From: Trichosphaerium sp. ATCC 40318
Lineage: Eukaryota > Discosea > Flabellinia > Trichosidae
DNA: 64,000 bases
Assembly: GCA_038496445.1 (NCBI GenBank)
Contig: JALMLS010000585.1
Coordinates: forward strand, 62,001 to 126,000
Direction of reading: 5' to 3'
Made by a program: the position numbers and the translations under genes. Below, one piece after another: positions 30,156-41,089 of this stretch. Under the pieces are notes generated by a model. The model worked only from the letters and a program-made list of their open reading frames with translations, made no database searches and had not been told where the DNA came from. The stretch's first letter is position 1. Every line of letters begins with the position of its first letter.

Positions 30156-31760
30156 TTAACATTTACATTTTGCTTCTTGTCCTCCATTGCTTGATGTTCT
30201 ACTATTATCGTCTGAAGGTTTAGGTTTTGCGTCCAACTTTATAACAGTGCCTAGTAGAAAAACATAAGCAAAAAAACACATACAACCTAGAAACAATTTA
30301 AAGCATAAATGTTATAACAAAAGCAGTCTTGTAGTCCAATGACCGATCCTTAAGACGTATATTGTTGTTCAAAAGAGCAAATGAAATGAACACAAGCCCC
30401 AGAAAAAAGAAAACCAACCAATAACTAGGTGGCGCAGACAAATAATTTACTGGCAAGGTAGATGAAAACCGACATTGTAATTGAAAAAACAATTAAAAAA
30501 AAAACATACCAGTTGAAATCTGTTCTCTTGGAGACTCAACACCTGCTGATGTCATAGTCTTCAATTGCTCCCTGTGTATTTCTGTGATAGGTCTGTTAGC
30601 AACAAAAAGGCACAATATCGGCGTAAACGCCCAACAAGGAGTCAAAGAAAAGGTTTACTAAAAAACGCACGTTCTATTATTCTCACGAACGCTTTATCGA
30701 CCTAAATGCCATGAGCCACAAATTTTTTGAGGATGTAGTACGTTGGTGCCATCTTTAGCGCTAGTCTCGATGAATGAAAGTGAATTACGTTGAGCGAATT
30801 CCTTTGCATCCCTAACCAACTTTAGTTAATACCTAACGCACAAGGAAGGTTTTTAAGCGCACCTTGTAGTGACTTGTCTCTTATCGGCAAGATCAAGTTT
30901 ATTACCTACGAGAAGAACCTAAATGATCATCAGAGAGTTGTAAAATACTAAACAACGCTTTTAAAGCAACACGTAAAGTGAAATTCTGTTGCAAAAAAAG
31001 CGGGGAAACTCACCAAAATGCCTGGCTCTGCTGATTGAATGAGCTCGTCGATCCTAAGGGCAACATAAATTTAGCATGTTTACAGTTGTTCAAGTAAAAA
31101 CAGAACTTGAACTTTTTGAACGGTTGAAAATTGCAACGAAAAGGCACTTTAAACGAACCAACATTCGCTTACGTACCATTTCTCAACGTTTGTGAATGAT
31201 TCTCTATCAGTGATGCTGTAACAAAGTAGACAACCTGAAGCACCTCTGTAGTAACCACGAGTTAAGCTCTTGAAGCGCTCTGAAAATCGTTAGCGAAAAG
31301 AGTAATTGATTTTTTTCTCCTTCTGTTTTTAGAAGATGTTATGAGTTTCAAACGCCTTTGTTTGGTATTTGTATAACGTGCCTTGACCCTGTTGCAATGA
31401 TTAGTTTTAAAAATACTCAAAGTAGGAATCGAGGTACCGCAGTGTCCCATAGTTGCGCACGGACAGTTTTACCATCGATAGTAAGAGTTTTGTGTCCAAA
31501 TTCGACACCGATAGTACTTTTGCTGTTTTCTCTGTGGTTCATGCGTTAATAGATGTGCAAACGCAATTGTGCGATATCTAGCATGAAAAAAGGTGCACGA
31601 ACCGAAACAGACCAGTAGTATATTTTGAAATAAGGTTTGATTTGCCTACGCCACTGTCTCCAATTACGACAACTTGCAAAGTGGTTTTAGAACGATTAAA
31701 AATAAAAACTCGTGAACCTTTGAACAAGAAATCAGTCTCTTCATCCTTTTCTTGCTCCAT
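30156..31760 (-). CDS. Rab-family small GTPase
   Basis: About ten exons from the ATG at 31760 to the stop at 30156-30158. All GTP-binding motifs are present: GDSGVGKSN (P-loop), STIGVEF (switch I with the Rab Gly), WDTA+GQERF (switch II), NKLDL, and ETSAKDG. The C-terminus is AKCKC, a CxC geranylgeranylation site, so the protein is a membrane-attached Rab acting in vesicle traffic. The switch II codons for Gly-Gln plus one base lie in an apparent 7-nt exon (31382-31388), flanked by a GTACCT intron of 49 nt and an intron that begins GCACGT. Without that exon the GQ pair, essential for GTP hydrolysis, would be missing. Subclass not assigned. Confidence 0.93.
31382..31388 (-). other. candidate 7-nt micro-exon of the Rab gene
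   Basis: Reading minus, ...TTGCAACAG is followed by GGTCAAG and then GCACGT. Splicing GCG | GGTCAAG | AGCGC gives Ala-Gly-Gln-Glu-Arg, exactly the Rab switch II. The downstream intron would be GC-AG, differing from the local GTACGT donor only at position +2. Confidence 0.7.
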
Positions 31761-31868
31761 TTTAGCTTACGTGATGTTTTACAACTAAAAACACGTTCTT
31801 TTGTGAGTATTAATTATTTTGACTTTTTTCATGCGTCACCACTGTCGCTATTGGTTACATAGCTTTAA

Positions 31869-33053
31869 ATGGCCGCTAACATAAACGAATTGAGTGACCT
31901 TTTCGCTGACACGCTGCGTCATGGCACCAAAGAGGAAATGCCACCTCTTCATAGGCCGTTTAAACCCCAAACGGGTGCGTCTGATCAAGAAACGAGGCGT
32001 CATGATACTCTTGATCGCCAACGGTCTGCGCGCGAAAATCGCCTCGCTAAACTACGAGATATAACGTCTGTACGCGCCAAATACTATATAGGTTCTCGTT
32101 AATTCGTAAACAAGGCAACGCCAAAGACGCCAAAGAAGAAAAAACCTACATACATAAAACAGTACAAGGACCTCCTCATGATGCCGGAAGTACGCACTAC
32201 ATTAATAATTACGTTGTTTTAACGTTCTAGGCAATGACAGGCTTACCACAAGACTTGCTTGAAAACTGGTACATTAAAGCGTATCCAGTAGGTACTAGGT
32301 GCCTCGTAGTTGCAGAAAGACACAAAACACGCGCTTACAGACGAAATGGCAAGTGTTTATTATCGTAAGTTTCAAAAAACAATCAACGCTCCACCGAAAC
32401 TCTTTGATCATTACATTAGTATGTCTCTGATGATTGTCTAGATTTAATTCTCCACTTCCTGGAGGAGGTATAAAGCCTCGTGGCAGGGAAACACTGTTAG
32501 ATTGTATTTTTGTGGAGTCAGAAATGAGGTTTTATATTGTTGACATTCTCACATGGAATGGCAATCATGTCATAGACTGTGAATTAGAAATGAGGGAGTA
32601 TTGGATAAAAACAAAGATAGAAGAAGATATTGAAGAGGTAAAATGGTTTTAAGGGTAAATCAGTTTTTTTTTTTTTGACTTTATTTTTAGGAGTGGGGAA
32701 CTTATGATTTTTCTCTTTTACCGTCATTACCTTGCTCAGTAAAGACCCAAGATCTTGTGGAACATGTAAATAATCAATCACAAACGTTCGCTATGCATGG
32801 TACGCATCTACAGACCCAGCCAACTTTACACTATTATATTTTTATTGACTCAATTATGTCTTGTAGGAGTGTTATTGTATCATAAGGAAGGACACTATGC
32901 TCTTGGAGAAACAACCCCGTTATTGTGTTCAATACCCACTAAGCATCTTCCCGAATTTTTTAAGATGTTGCCGACTTGAAATAAACAATTTTCTTTTTCA
33001 GACTTGAGAATCAGAGGAAGCGAAGACGTAAAGGAAGAAAACGAAAAAAATGA
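31869..33053 (+). CDS. SNUPN: snurportin-1, importin adaptor for m3G-capped snRNPs
   Basis: Seven exons in phase: 31869-32069, 32115-32189, 32231-32364, 32442-32637, 32691-32799, 32867-32924, 33002-33053, about 274 residues. The N-terminus is basic with paired Arg (QRSARENRLAKLRD), consistent with an importin-beta-binding segment. The cap-binding domain is clear: NWYIKAYPVGTRCLVVAERHKT, FNSPLPGGG, LLDCIFVESEMRFYIVDILTW, CELEMREYWIKTK and GVLLYHKEGHYALGETTPLL. Snurportin carries assembled spliceosomal snRNPs into the nucleus. The last exon encodes a very basic tail (RKRRRKGRKRKK), shorter and more charged than the usual C-terminus. It is divergent from the Rab gene, with 108 bp between starts. 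Confidence 0.93.
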
Positions 33054-33871
33054 AAATGTCATGATACACAAAGTAGGCTTTTGTAACTTCCAGAGGCAAT
33101 GCAATTACGCCTAGTTCTATTCTTCTCGTCATTTCTTGCTGGTTTTTGAGTGTAAAAAAATCGAATTTGTGTTGTACGGCGTATTGCCTTGGAACTCTCT
33201 TGGTGTGCTAGCAATAATATCACGTTAGAACGTAGCGCTTTTGGCACGTGCATATGAAACTCATACAGTTGATTTCTGTGCGTACTAGTTTTTTGTTACG
33301 CTAATAAACGTTGTTGGCATTTTCATAGCGTTCGCAGTGGTTACTGTTAACAGAAATTCTGTGTATTTTAATTACCGCTAAGAACTGATACCACACGCGT
33401 TATTAGCAATAAGGAAGCTACCGCTACATTTGTAGATACTTTTTTTTTGGTGGAACAGAGTTCCTCCGGCTTGAACGAATGTACTACGCATGGACGCCAT
33501 TTTCACCGCTGCGTTGCAGAACTGTGTACTTGTTTTAACAAATTTGAACATAAATTCATGAGGAAGTAACGTAGCCTGCTAACGTTCCAAAATACGCGTA
33601 TACAACGTATTTTTAACATCATTCAAGTTTTGGGCTCGAACATGGTTCATTCCCACCAAAACGTATGCATCGCTGTCCTACATATTTTACATACGCGGAC
33701 ATACGTGTAACACCAATTTCGCTAATAGTTAGGCGGAAAATAAGGCGAAAATAGAGCGAAATTTCCCTTAGAACAGACGGAAAACTTACAAGTTACGCAA
33801 TTTTCTTGATTTTCAGCGATTAGAATTGTATCCACACCTTCTCTCTCTCAAAACAAATACATAAAAACACA
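33054..33871. promoter_or_regulatory. HSP70 upstream region with heat-shock-element-like motifs
   Basis: Spacer between snurportin and HSP70. At 33756-33785 the plus strand has alternating GAA/TTC units (GCGAAATTTCCCTTAGAAC then GGAAAA), and near 33455 GGAACAGAGTTCC is a near-perfect inverted GAA pair. These resemble binding sites for heat-shock factor, which recognises inverted nGAAn repeats. Spacing is imperfect at the first site. A promoter here is required by the gene; the exact elements are inference. Confidence 0.45.
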
Positions 33872-36609
33872 ATGGCTGAAACACCAAAGAAACCTGCTGT
33901 CGGTATCGATCTCGGTACGTAATCTGCACTTCACACGCTTCAAAACGCACTTTCATAACACTACGCTGGTTCCTCGCAAGTTGCTGACCCCCTTTAGGAA
34001 CCACATACTCCTGCGTAGGTGTATGGCAAAACGACCGTGTCGAGATTATCCCAAATGACCAAGGTAATCGTACCACACCATCATACGTCGCTTTCACAGA
34101 CCAAGGTAAGATCTCCCTCACGTCCCTTTTCCACTTTTTCTCAACCTTCTCTAGAGCGTCTTGTTGGTGATGCCGCTAAGAACCAAGGTGCCCTTAACCC
34201 AGAAAACACAGTTTTGTACGTTTTTACGAGCCACTTTGCAATAAAAAAGCAATTCTTATTTATATTTTCCGTAGCGATGCTAAGCGTCTTATTGGCCGTC
34301 GCTTCGATGAGCCTTCAGTTACCGCTGATCGTAAACACTGGCCTTTTGAGGTTATCAAAAAGGAGGGTGGTAAAACCGCTATTTCGGTACGTATATTATA
34401 CCAACTTTCTCTCTCTACAAAAAATAAAACCCGCATAAAACGACGTAGACGCTCCTTGAGCGTTTTTCTCTTTTACCTATTTTTCAATTAATACGCGGGT
34501 TTTTCCACGCCATCATGATGTTTTATTTCCTATGGTATTTGAGTTTTTATGATTTTAAACAATACTTTCTGATGTGCATTGCCGGAAAAATAGTAGAAAT
34601 TAAGCCCTTCTCTACAAAAAAAAGAAGAAAGTTCGGGTTTCGTTCGAAGGCTTTTTTTTTCCTAATTTTTCCGTCCTTGCACTGTCGGTGGTGAGCCCTT
34701 TATGGCGTTAGAAACCTTTTTGTTGTTGCTTTCGGAATGATGTACTGATACTCTTCTTAAGGTCACCTTCAAAGGAGAAAAGAAATCTTTCTACCCAGAA
34801 GAAATCTCCTCAATGGTCTTGAACAAAATGAAGGATATTGCTGAAAACTTCTTGGGTCACTCCGTAGACTCTGCTGTTATCACAGTCCCAGCTTACTTTA
34901 ACGACTCCCAAAGACAAGCTACAAAAGATGCCGGTACTATCTCTGGTCTTAACGTATTGCGTATCATCAACGAACCAACTGCCGCTGCTATCGCATACGG
35001 TTTGGATAAAGCCGGTACCGGTGAGAAGAACGTACTTATCTTCGATCTCGGTGGTGGTACTTTCGATGTATCCCTCTTGACCATTGATGACGGTATCTTC
35101 GAAGTAAAAGCTACTGCTGGTGATACCCATCTTGGTGGTGAAGATTTCGATAACCGTCTTGTAAGCTACTTCTGCGACCAATTCAAGCGTAAACACAAAA
35201 AAGATCTCTCAAGCAACGCACGTGCTTCACGCCGTCTCAGAACAGCTTGCGAAAGAGCAAAGAGAACTTTGTCTACCGCTACACAAGTACGTACAATTTT
35301 TTTTTCGAACTTTTTTGTTTTCTGTTGTGAAGCGTCAAGTGCTTATTTCTTCTCTCGTAGGCTTCAATTGAAATCGACTCCTTGTTCGAAGGTATCGACT
35401 TTTACACTAGCATCACCCGTGCTCGTTTTGAAGAACTCAACATGGATCTATTCCGCTCTTGCCTCGAGCCTGTCTCAAAGGTCCTCAGAGACTCAAAGAT
35501 CGACAGAAACAACGTCCACGATATTGTCCTCGTCGGTGGTTCCACACGTATCCCAAAGGTGCAACAACTCTTGAAGGATCACTTCAACGGTAAAGAATTG
35601 AACAAGTCAATCAACCCTGATGAAGCCGTCGCATACGGTGCCGCTATCCAAGCTGCTGTATTGTCCGGATACAAGGGCGAGAAACTCGACGAAATCCTAC
35701 TCCTCGATGTCGCTCCACTATCAATGGGTCTCGAGACAGCCGGTGGTGTTATGACCACTTTGATCCCAAGAAACACAACCATTCCAACAAAGAAGCAACA
35801 AGTTTTCTCCACTTTCGCTGATAACCAACCTGGTGTATTGATCCAAGTATTCGAAGGTGAACGTGCCATGACAAAGGATAACAACTTGCTCGGAAAATTC
35901 GAATTGACCGGTATTCCACCTGCTCCTCGTGGTGTACCACAAATCGAAGTTACTTTCGATATTGATGCCAATGGTATCCTCCAAGTCAACGCTCTTGACA
36001 AAACAACTGGTAAATCTAACAAGATTGTTATTACCAACGACAAGGGCCGTTTGTCTAAGGATGAGATTGAACGTATGGTCAACGAAGCCGAGAAATTCAA
36101 AGATGAAGATTCAAAGGCCAAAACACGTGTTGAAGCCAAGAACAACCTTGAGAACTACGCATACTCTTTGCGTAACGCTATCAAAGAAGAGAAAGTTGCT
36201 GATAAATTGTCTGAAGAAGATAAGAAACTCATCAACGACTCTGTCGATGATGCTCTTAAATGGTACGTTAAAGAACTTTTTCTTCTTCTTTTTACTGTAA
36301 CAATGTATTGACTTCTTTATCCTTAGGCTCGAGACCAACCAATTCGCTGAAGAAGACGAATATGAAGCAAAACGTAAAGAAATGGAAGAAAAGTGCACAC
36401 CTGTCATGGTCAAACTTTACCAACAAGGAGGTGCTCCAGGCGGTATGCCAGGTGGTATGCCTGGTGGTATGCCAGGCGGTATGCCAGGCGGTTTCCCAGG
36501 TGGTATGCCAGGCGGTATGCCAGGCGGTATGCCAGGTGGTGCTCCTGCCGGTGCTGATGGTGGTTCTGGTCCATCTGCCAGCGTACCAACCGTTGAAGAA
36601 GTCGATTAA
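33872..36609 (+). CDS. HSP70: cytosolic HSP70 chaperone
   Basis: Seven exons: 33872-33914, 33998-34105, 34155-34215, 34275-34386, 34762-35286, 35361-36262, 36327-36609, giving 677 residues. HSP70 signatures are intact: [12 protein letters not shown] (codon split by intron 1), [28 protein letters not shown], and [14 protein letters not shown]. The C-terminus has a run of about ten GGMP-type repeats and ends EEVD, the cytosolic co-chaperone docking motif. It folds and refolds proteins using ATP. Codon use is markedly more GC-ending than in neighbours, as expected for a highly expressed gene. Introns in an HSP70 can limit expression under severe heat. The fourth intron is unusually long (375 nt) and structured. 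Confidence 0.97.
34426..34503 (+). ncRNA. structured element inside HSP70 intron 4
   Basis: AAAACCCGC (34426-34434) pairs perfectly with GCGGGTTTT (34495-34503). Between them, ACGCTC (34449-34454) and GAGCGT (34458-34463) form a tight hairpin with a CTT loop. Most introns nearby are 45-120 nt, while this one is 375 nt. The element could be an intronic small RNA or a splicing or expression switch. I found no convincing C/D or H/ACA box set. Confidence 0.35.
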
Positions 36610-36679
36610 ACATGTAAACCAACAAAGGACTGTAACTGTTGTTTAATAGATACCAATTTTCCATTTGTACAAACACGTG

Positions 36680-36916
36680 TTAGTTCTTTTTCTTTCTCTT
36701 TCGTGGATATCCACAACGGTTTATTCCACTTTTTACTGTTGATAAAAATGTTTTTTTTTTATTTAGAGTGAAACTATCTAACTTTAGAATAAATAACTGC
36801 AGTTCCTCGCAACGTGCTTGGGTGAGCATGTTATTTGACTTGCATTTGTTGGCTTGAATGGCTAGTATTAGCAATAAGAGCAAAAACCTTAGCGTCACGT
36901 AGCTAAGATAACTCAT
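36680..36916 (-). CDS. small secreted basic peptide (unrecognised)
   Basis: An intronless frame of 78 residues, convergent with HSP70 and 70 bp past its stop. It starts with a strong signal peptide (YVTLRFLLLLLILAIQANK) and has three Cys, then ends in a basic tail (CGYPRKRKKKN). The layout of small size, signal peptide, few Cys and cationic tail is typical of secreted effectors, but I recognise no family. It could be chance, since the frame is short. Confidence 0.4.
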   Translation of the reverse strand: MSYLSYVTLRFLLLLLILAIQANKCKSNNMLTQARCEELQLFILKLDSFTLNKKKTFLSTVKSGINRCGYPRKRKKKN

Positions 36917-37036
36917 CGTTACCAGTGTATAATATTCTGTAGTTTATTTGCTCGACAACAGTCACGTGTCGTAAATCAAGCTGAAACATTAGAGAAAAAG
37001 ACTTTATTCGCTACAACTTTTTTAATGCCATATGAT

Positions 37037-37344
37037 TCAAACAACATACTCCACGGATTCTTCATTTTCTTCATATTCCCTTCTCTTCAAGTTTCTCCAC
37101 GTGAAGAAGCCTACAAAACCAGCAGCTATCAATGCTTCTACGAGAATCGTTACAACCCCAGTGTACCAAAATCTTGTCGTAAACCATAATATGTTACCAA
37201 CAATAACATAAACAACGTTGTGGCTATAATATAGAGGACAAAGATAGCCAAAAATGAAAGCATTGATGTTTTTTTAACACTGCTATTGTCCTGTGGATTT
37301 ATTGTTCTTGCCACTGCGTATACAAGAGCGACTTCATAGCACAT
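37037..37344 (-). pseudogene. frameshifted multi-pass membrane protein, relative of 61.9 kb gene
   Basis: From the ATG at 37344 the frame (MCYEVALVYAVARTIN...) is clearly related to the intact gene at 61851-62156. After the second hydrophobic segment, one base is missing relative to the paralogue (16 instead of 17 bases between ATGG and GGTAC, around 37172). The original frame then stops early after GTLGL. The conserved C-terminal part (ILVEALIAAGFVGFFTWRNL) continues open in the shifted frame to a stop at 37037. This is best read as a recent pseudogene, or a short protein with an altered end. Confidence 0.7.
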
Positions 37345-37677
37345 GATTTAATCCGAGTCCGTTATTTTTCTTGGGGTTTGAGGAGATATGGGGTAAACGT
37401 TTTGCTGGATAATAGTTGCCTTATTCCAGTTAAGTAAGCCCATAATTAAAATGTGGTTTGATAGCTGAGATTACTTTCGTGTTCAGATTTAGGTAACCAA
37501 GATATAGAGTTACATGGAGGGCTACGCTAGATATGCTTTACATTCTATCAGAACGGTTGTAGTCACTAATCAAGAAGTAATTTATTGTTGTCTTTGTTTT
37601 GTCTTAAAACCACAATAGCTTTACTCTACACGTGAGGACCAAGTTCTTTTTTTTGTAGTTGGTTGGATTTGTAAGCT

Positions 37678-38508
37678 TTATTCTTCTAGCGAAGAGTGAA
37701 TGATTACATTTTCTCCTAGTGCTTTGATCCCTTCATCAGTCACATTGTCACAATCTTCAACATTAATTTCGAAAGCACCTGCTAGTTCTTTAATTCCTTT
37801 GTCTGTAACATCAGTACATCCCAAAGCTATAGTATGTGCACCAGAAAGGTATTTTAATCCTTTGTCCGTAACTGAAGTACAACTAAGGTCGATGGTGTGA
37901 ACGCCTGTCAGCGCTTTAATGCCTTTATCTGTTACTGACTTACAATAACAAAGTTTGATGCTATGAACGCCTTCAAGTGCTTTTAATCCTTTGTCTGTAA
38001 CTGCAGTAGAACTAAGGTCAATTGTATGAACGCCTGCCAGTGCTATTATCCCTTCATCAGTCACTCTACAACAGTTGAGAATAGAAATAGTATGGACACT
38101 TTTAAGTGCTTTAATGCCTTCATCAGTGACTGAGGTATAACCAAGTTTAATACAATGAACATGTTTAAGTTCTTTTAGATCACTATCATTTATATTAGAT
38201 GCATTTGCAGATATGTTACGGCATCCTTGTAATAATGAGTAGAAAGTAGAATCAATTTTTCCTAGTTTGATAGTAGTGTTATCCATTATTCCCTTGTACT
38301 GTCTTATCTTCAAAATATCTGATACTGATGATAGACGAATCTTCTTGTACCCAACAACATCATGAATAATGTTAGCCATAAGACAACATGATTGAGCAAC
38401 AGAAAACCTTGTTTTTGCTTCTGTATGATGTAGAATGTTCGAAATAACTTCTGGAGGAAAATCAACAACGTTTAGTTCCTTGCATGCCGCTGTCCTTTGA
38501 TGATGATG
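37678..38508 (-). CDS. F-box / leucine-rich-repeat protein 3
   Basis: The frame is open from 38508 to the stop near 37678. The F-box segment (VVDFPPEVISNILHHTEAKTRFSVAQSCCLMANIIHDVVG) lies upstream of the first in-frame ATG at 38379, so that ATG is not the true start. An acceptor-like TCAAAG at 38495 suggests an upstream exon I could not find. The rest is about eight very regular 23-25-residue LRRs of the form VTDEGIKALxGVHTIDLSxT, more uniform than in the two other family members, which suggests recent repeat expansion. Probable SCF substrate receptor by analogy. The missing start leaves open that this is a decayed copy. Confidence 0.65.
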   Translation of the reverse strand, partial: HHHQRTAACKELNVVDFPPEVISNILHHTEAKTRFSVAQSCCLMANIIHDVVGYKKIRLSSVSDILKIRQYKGIMDNTTIKLGKIDSTFYSLLQGCRNISANASNINDSDLKELKHVHCIKLGYTSVTDEGIKALKSVHTISILNCCRVTDEGIIALAGVHTIDLSSTAVTDKGLKALEGVHSIKLCYCKSVTDKGIKALTGVHTIDLSCTSVTDKGLKYLSGAHTIALGCTDVTDKGIKELAGAFEINVEDCDNVTDEGIKALGENVIIHSSLEE

Positions 38509-38656
38509 TTATTATGAAATATCTTTGATTGAGGGAGTTGCACGAAATTGATTAGAGCCACGATTGACTACAAAAGAGCTCCAAAAGAAAGCATTTCGAA
38601 GAAATAGAACATGCCGCCTATTGCGAAATGTAGTGCAAACCCACGTGAGCACATGG

Positions 38657-38941
38657 TCAATATTGTTGGACGTACTCTCTTTTATTTTTGGACTTAGCAG
38701 GCTCTAAGTTGTTAGAATGTTCTTCATGCTTAGCATTTGTTGCGTTTTCAATGTTATTCACGTGAGCTGAAAGCACTTGATCAAGTTGATTAATAATGGT
38801 CGTATTTACGTCATTAATGATACTCTCAACCTGTTTTACGAATGATTGGTGTTGTTTAGCAATAATTTTACTAAACTCGTCTGCATGGTGCTTGCGGTAG
38901 TATGCTAGAGCTTGGTCAATTGAAACACGACAGAAATCCAT
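38657..38941 (-). CDS. small helical protein, unrecognised
   Basis: An intronless 94-residue frame starting MDFCRVSIDQALAYYRKHHADEF. It is predicted to be helical with heptad-like spacing (VKQVESIINDVNTTIINQLDQVLSAHV) and a charged tail. No signal peptide or membrane segment. I recognise no family. Composition is protein-like rather than random, so a small real gene is plausible. Confidence 0.4.
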   Translation of the reverse strand: MDFCRVSIDQALAYYRKHHADEFSKIIAKQHQSFVKQVESIINDVNTTIINQLDQVLSAHVNNIENATNAKHEEHSNNLEPAKSKNKREYVQQY

Positions 38942-39439
38942 GATTTGCTTGAATATGCTGGCTTTCTAAGGCTGTTGTACGTCTGGTTGACTTAACACGG
39001 TCCGAAGAATTAAGCCAAATGGTGCAGCTTATTTTTGTCACACAATTTTTCTTTTAACATTGCCTACTAAGCAGCTTCAGTCAGGATTTTTCCTTCATCT
39101 GTATTGAGCTAAAGTATCAGGTCAAATCCATAGTGCTTTCCAGTTTTAGTGATAGTCTTGTTCATCTACTGTAGGGGTATAAACTTACGCTTGGTATTAG
39201 CAACTGATATGTTAAAAACAGTACCAATAATAAGTCATCTTCAAGCAGTACTGTTCATTTGTACACTCACAAATTGTTAATATACTGTTGCCTAGGGAGA
39301 TTAAGTATTGTTTGACAATAAGATTAAAATACAAGTGACTGTGATATCACTGTTGTACATTGTGTTTTATTTCAGTTTTGTATTTTTTCTTACATTCCAT
39401 CTGAAGTATGCTTTTTCTGTTTTCCTTTTTCAAGTCTTT
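38942..39439. other. intergenic, no gene seen
   Basis: AT-rich DNA between the small helical protein and the two-TM protein. Nothing recognised. Confidence 0.4.
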
Positions 39440-40114
39440 TCAGGGGCCTGGACGAGTTAACAAATAACCAAGTACCCCACCGAAAAGCCCAATAATGAAG
39501 AGGCATAAGAAAATAAGACAGAGTATAGCAGCGAGTCTAAAAACAGGCATCAATAGTCTGAACTGCAAATAGCTTTGTACAAAGAAACAAGGTGTAGAAA
39601 GAAAGCTTACTTTTTAGCTGGATTTGAGGTACGGATAAAGATACTGCCCGCAAACCAGAAAAGAGGCATAATGAACCCAAGACCAAATCTACAATTAGTC
39701 AAACCTGTTATGTTGTTGATATTAGACGTACAACCACCACACTCCGCCAGACCCAGCGCACCAGTTTTTAGATTCGCTACTACTATTGAAAATAAGCATG
39801 ACACATTACACCCTTTTTTTGAAGAGCCAGAACAAAGAGGTATTTTAATATTAATGAAAGACGTATTTCCCTTTTTGTTCGGGTTTTTAAGAAGAAGAAT
39901 TTTGGTTATACCCTACAGCAGGAGCTGGTAGTGGGGCATCGACATTGTCATATTCTTGAACTGTGTCCACTCCATACACTGGTGGTGGGTACTGTTGTTG
40001 AGGAGACGGGTCATAGGACTGTTCAGGGGCTTCCTCTTCGGGAGAGCCAATACCAGCATCAACGTTGTATTGTTCAGAAGTTTCTTGAGGCTCTATATTA
40101 TACGGTGTATCCAT
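39440..40114 (-). CDS. small membrane protein with Pro/Gln-acidic N-terminus
   Basis: From the ATG at 40114 the first exon encodes an acidic, Pro/Gln/Tyr-rich cytosolic region (SPEEEAPEQSYDPSPQQQYPPP). A second exon near 39607-39790 has CGGCTSNINN, then LGFIMPLFWFAGSIFI (first membrane segment). The last exon, starting after TTTTTAG at about 39538, is almost all membrane (LAAILCLIFLCLFIIGLFGGVLGYLL) and stops at 39440-39442. The join between exons 2 and 3 is clean (AAA AA | A CTC). The join between exons 1 and 2 does not keep phase with the sites I can see, so an exon may be missing. The layout resembles small endosomal or plasma-membrane proteins with proline-rich tails; family not assigned. 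Confidence 0.5.
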
Positions 40115-41089
40115 CTGTTGCTACCTTCGGGCTACAGTTCCTTTTTTGAGTTCATCATCACAAAAGGATTTACGCATCAAGTACCCGAAGCCCCATTTTA
40201 GTCTCTGTAGGATGAGAAGCACATAGGAGCCTCCTTACCCTTAAAAGAAAACTAAAAAACTACATAGTGTGTCTGGTAGTAATTATTTAGTTTGTTTTTT
40301 GCTATCAGATATTTATAAATACGCATAGTAAGTATAGTACACGTGTACACGTGCAATTTTTTTTTTTAACGGGTGGACCCATATTTTTTGCGGGTATGGC
40401 AAGTTTTAACAGAATGAGGTAAAACAACGACATGTCACATCACGCCACGCTGTTTTATTTATAAAGCAATATAACCTTTATTGCTGACGAGAGTAAGAAA
40501 GGTTAGATTAACCTGTCTATCAAGAATAATCTGATTAATATCATACATAAAATTTTGTAGTTTTCCATCTGCGGGCTGCACCTATTTATTCGCGGATGAC
40601 CTAAACCATCTGGTTGATATATCGATGTTTCACAACCAACTATTCAGGGATGCAGCTAGGATGGTGCTCTCAGTTTATCGTACGCTACCTAATAGTAATT
40701 TCTGCTAGTAGATGCACTTTATGTAAACTACTTTACAACATTTCTGGTAGCCTATGGTGTTGTTTTTTTTCATGGGATTTGGAAGCGTATCTACAAGCAC
40801 ATAGAGGTAAGAACAAAAAAGCAGAATAGAAGTATACAAGTATGAAAAGAACTGAAAAGAACTGAAGTTTAGGTTGGACTTTAATGCTAATGTGTTTTTA
40901 TTTGTTCACATTTGTTTTTCTTCCATGTCTTCTAGTTCTTCTAATGTTTTAGAATGGAAAGCATTTGTCACATTCGATTGTCTCAGAGGCCAAGGTAGTA
41001 CAATGCGTCTTAATGGAGGAACAAAAAAAGCGGCCAAGCAAAAACCTGCAATCGCCTAGAGATCATAAGCCTAATTACTATGCTTCAAG
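40115..41089. other. intergenic with stacked CACGTG
   Basis: No gene recognised. Near 40339-40352 two overlapping-type palindromes occur as ACACGTGTACACGTG, followed by a long T run. Confidence 0.4.

Noticed and set aside
34387-34761. U14-like box C/D snoRNA in the HSP70 intron, as in vertebrate HSC70
   Set aside because: ATGATGT and CTGA strings occur, but no paired terminal stem with properly placed C and D boxes and no rRNA-complementary U14 core that I can see.
36308-36676. Repeat-containing frames on both strands over the HSP70 tail (VCQAVCQ and YRLAYHL repeats)
   Set aside because: They are out-of-frame readings of the GGMP repeat codons.
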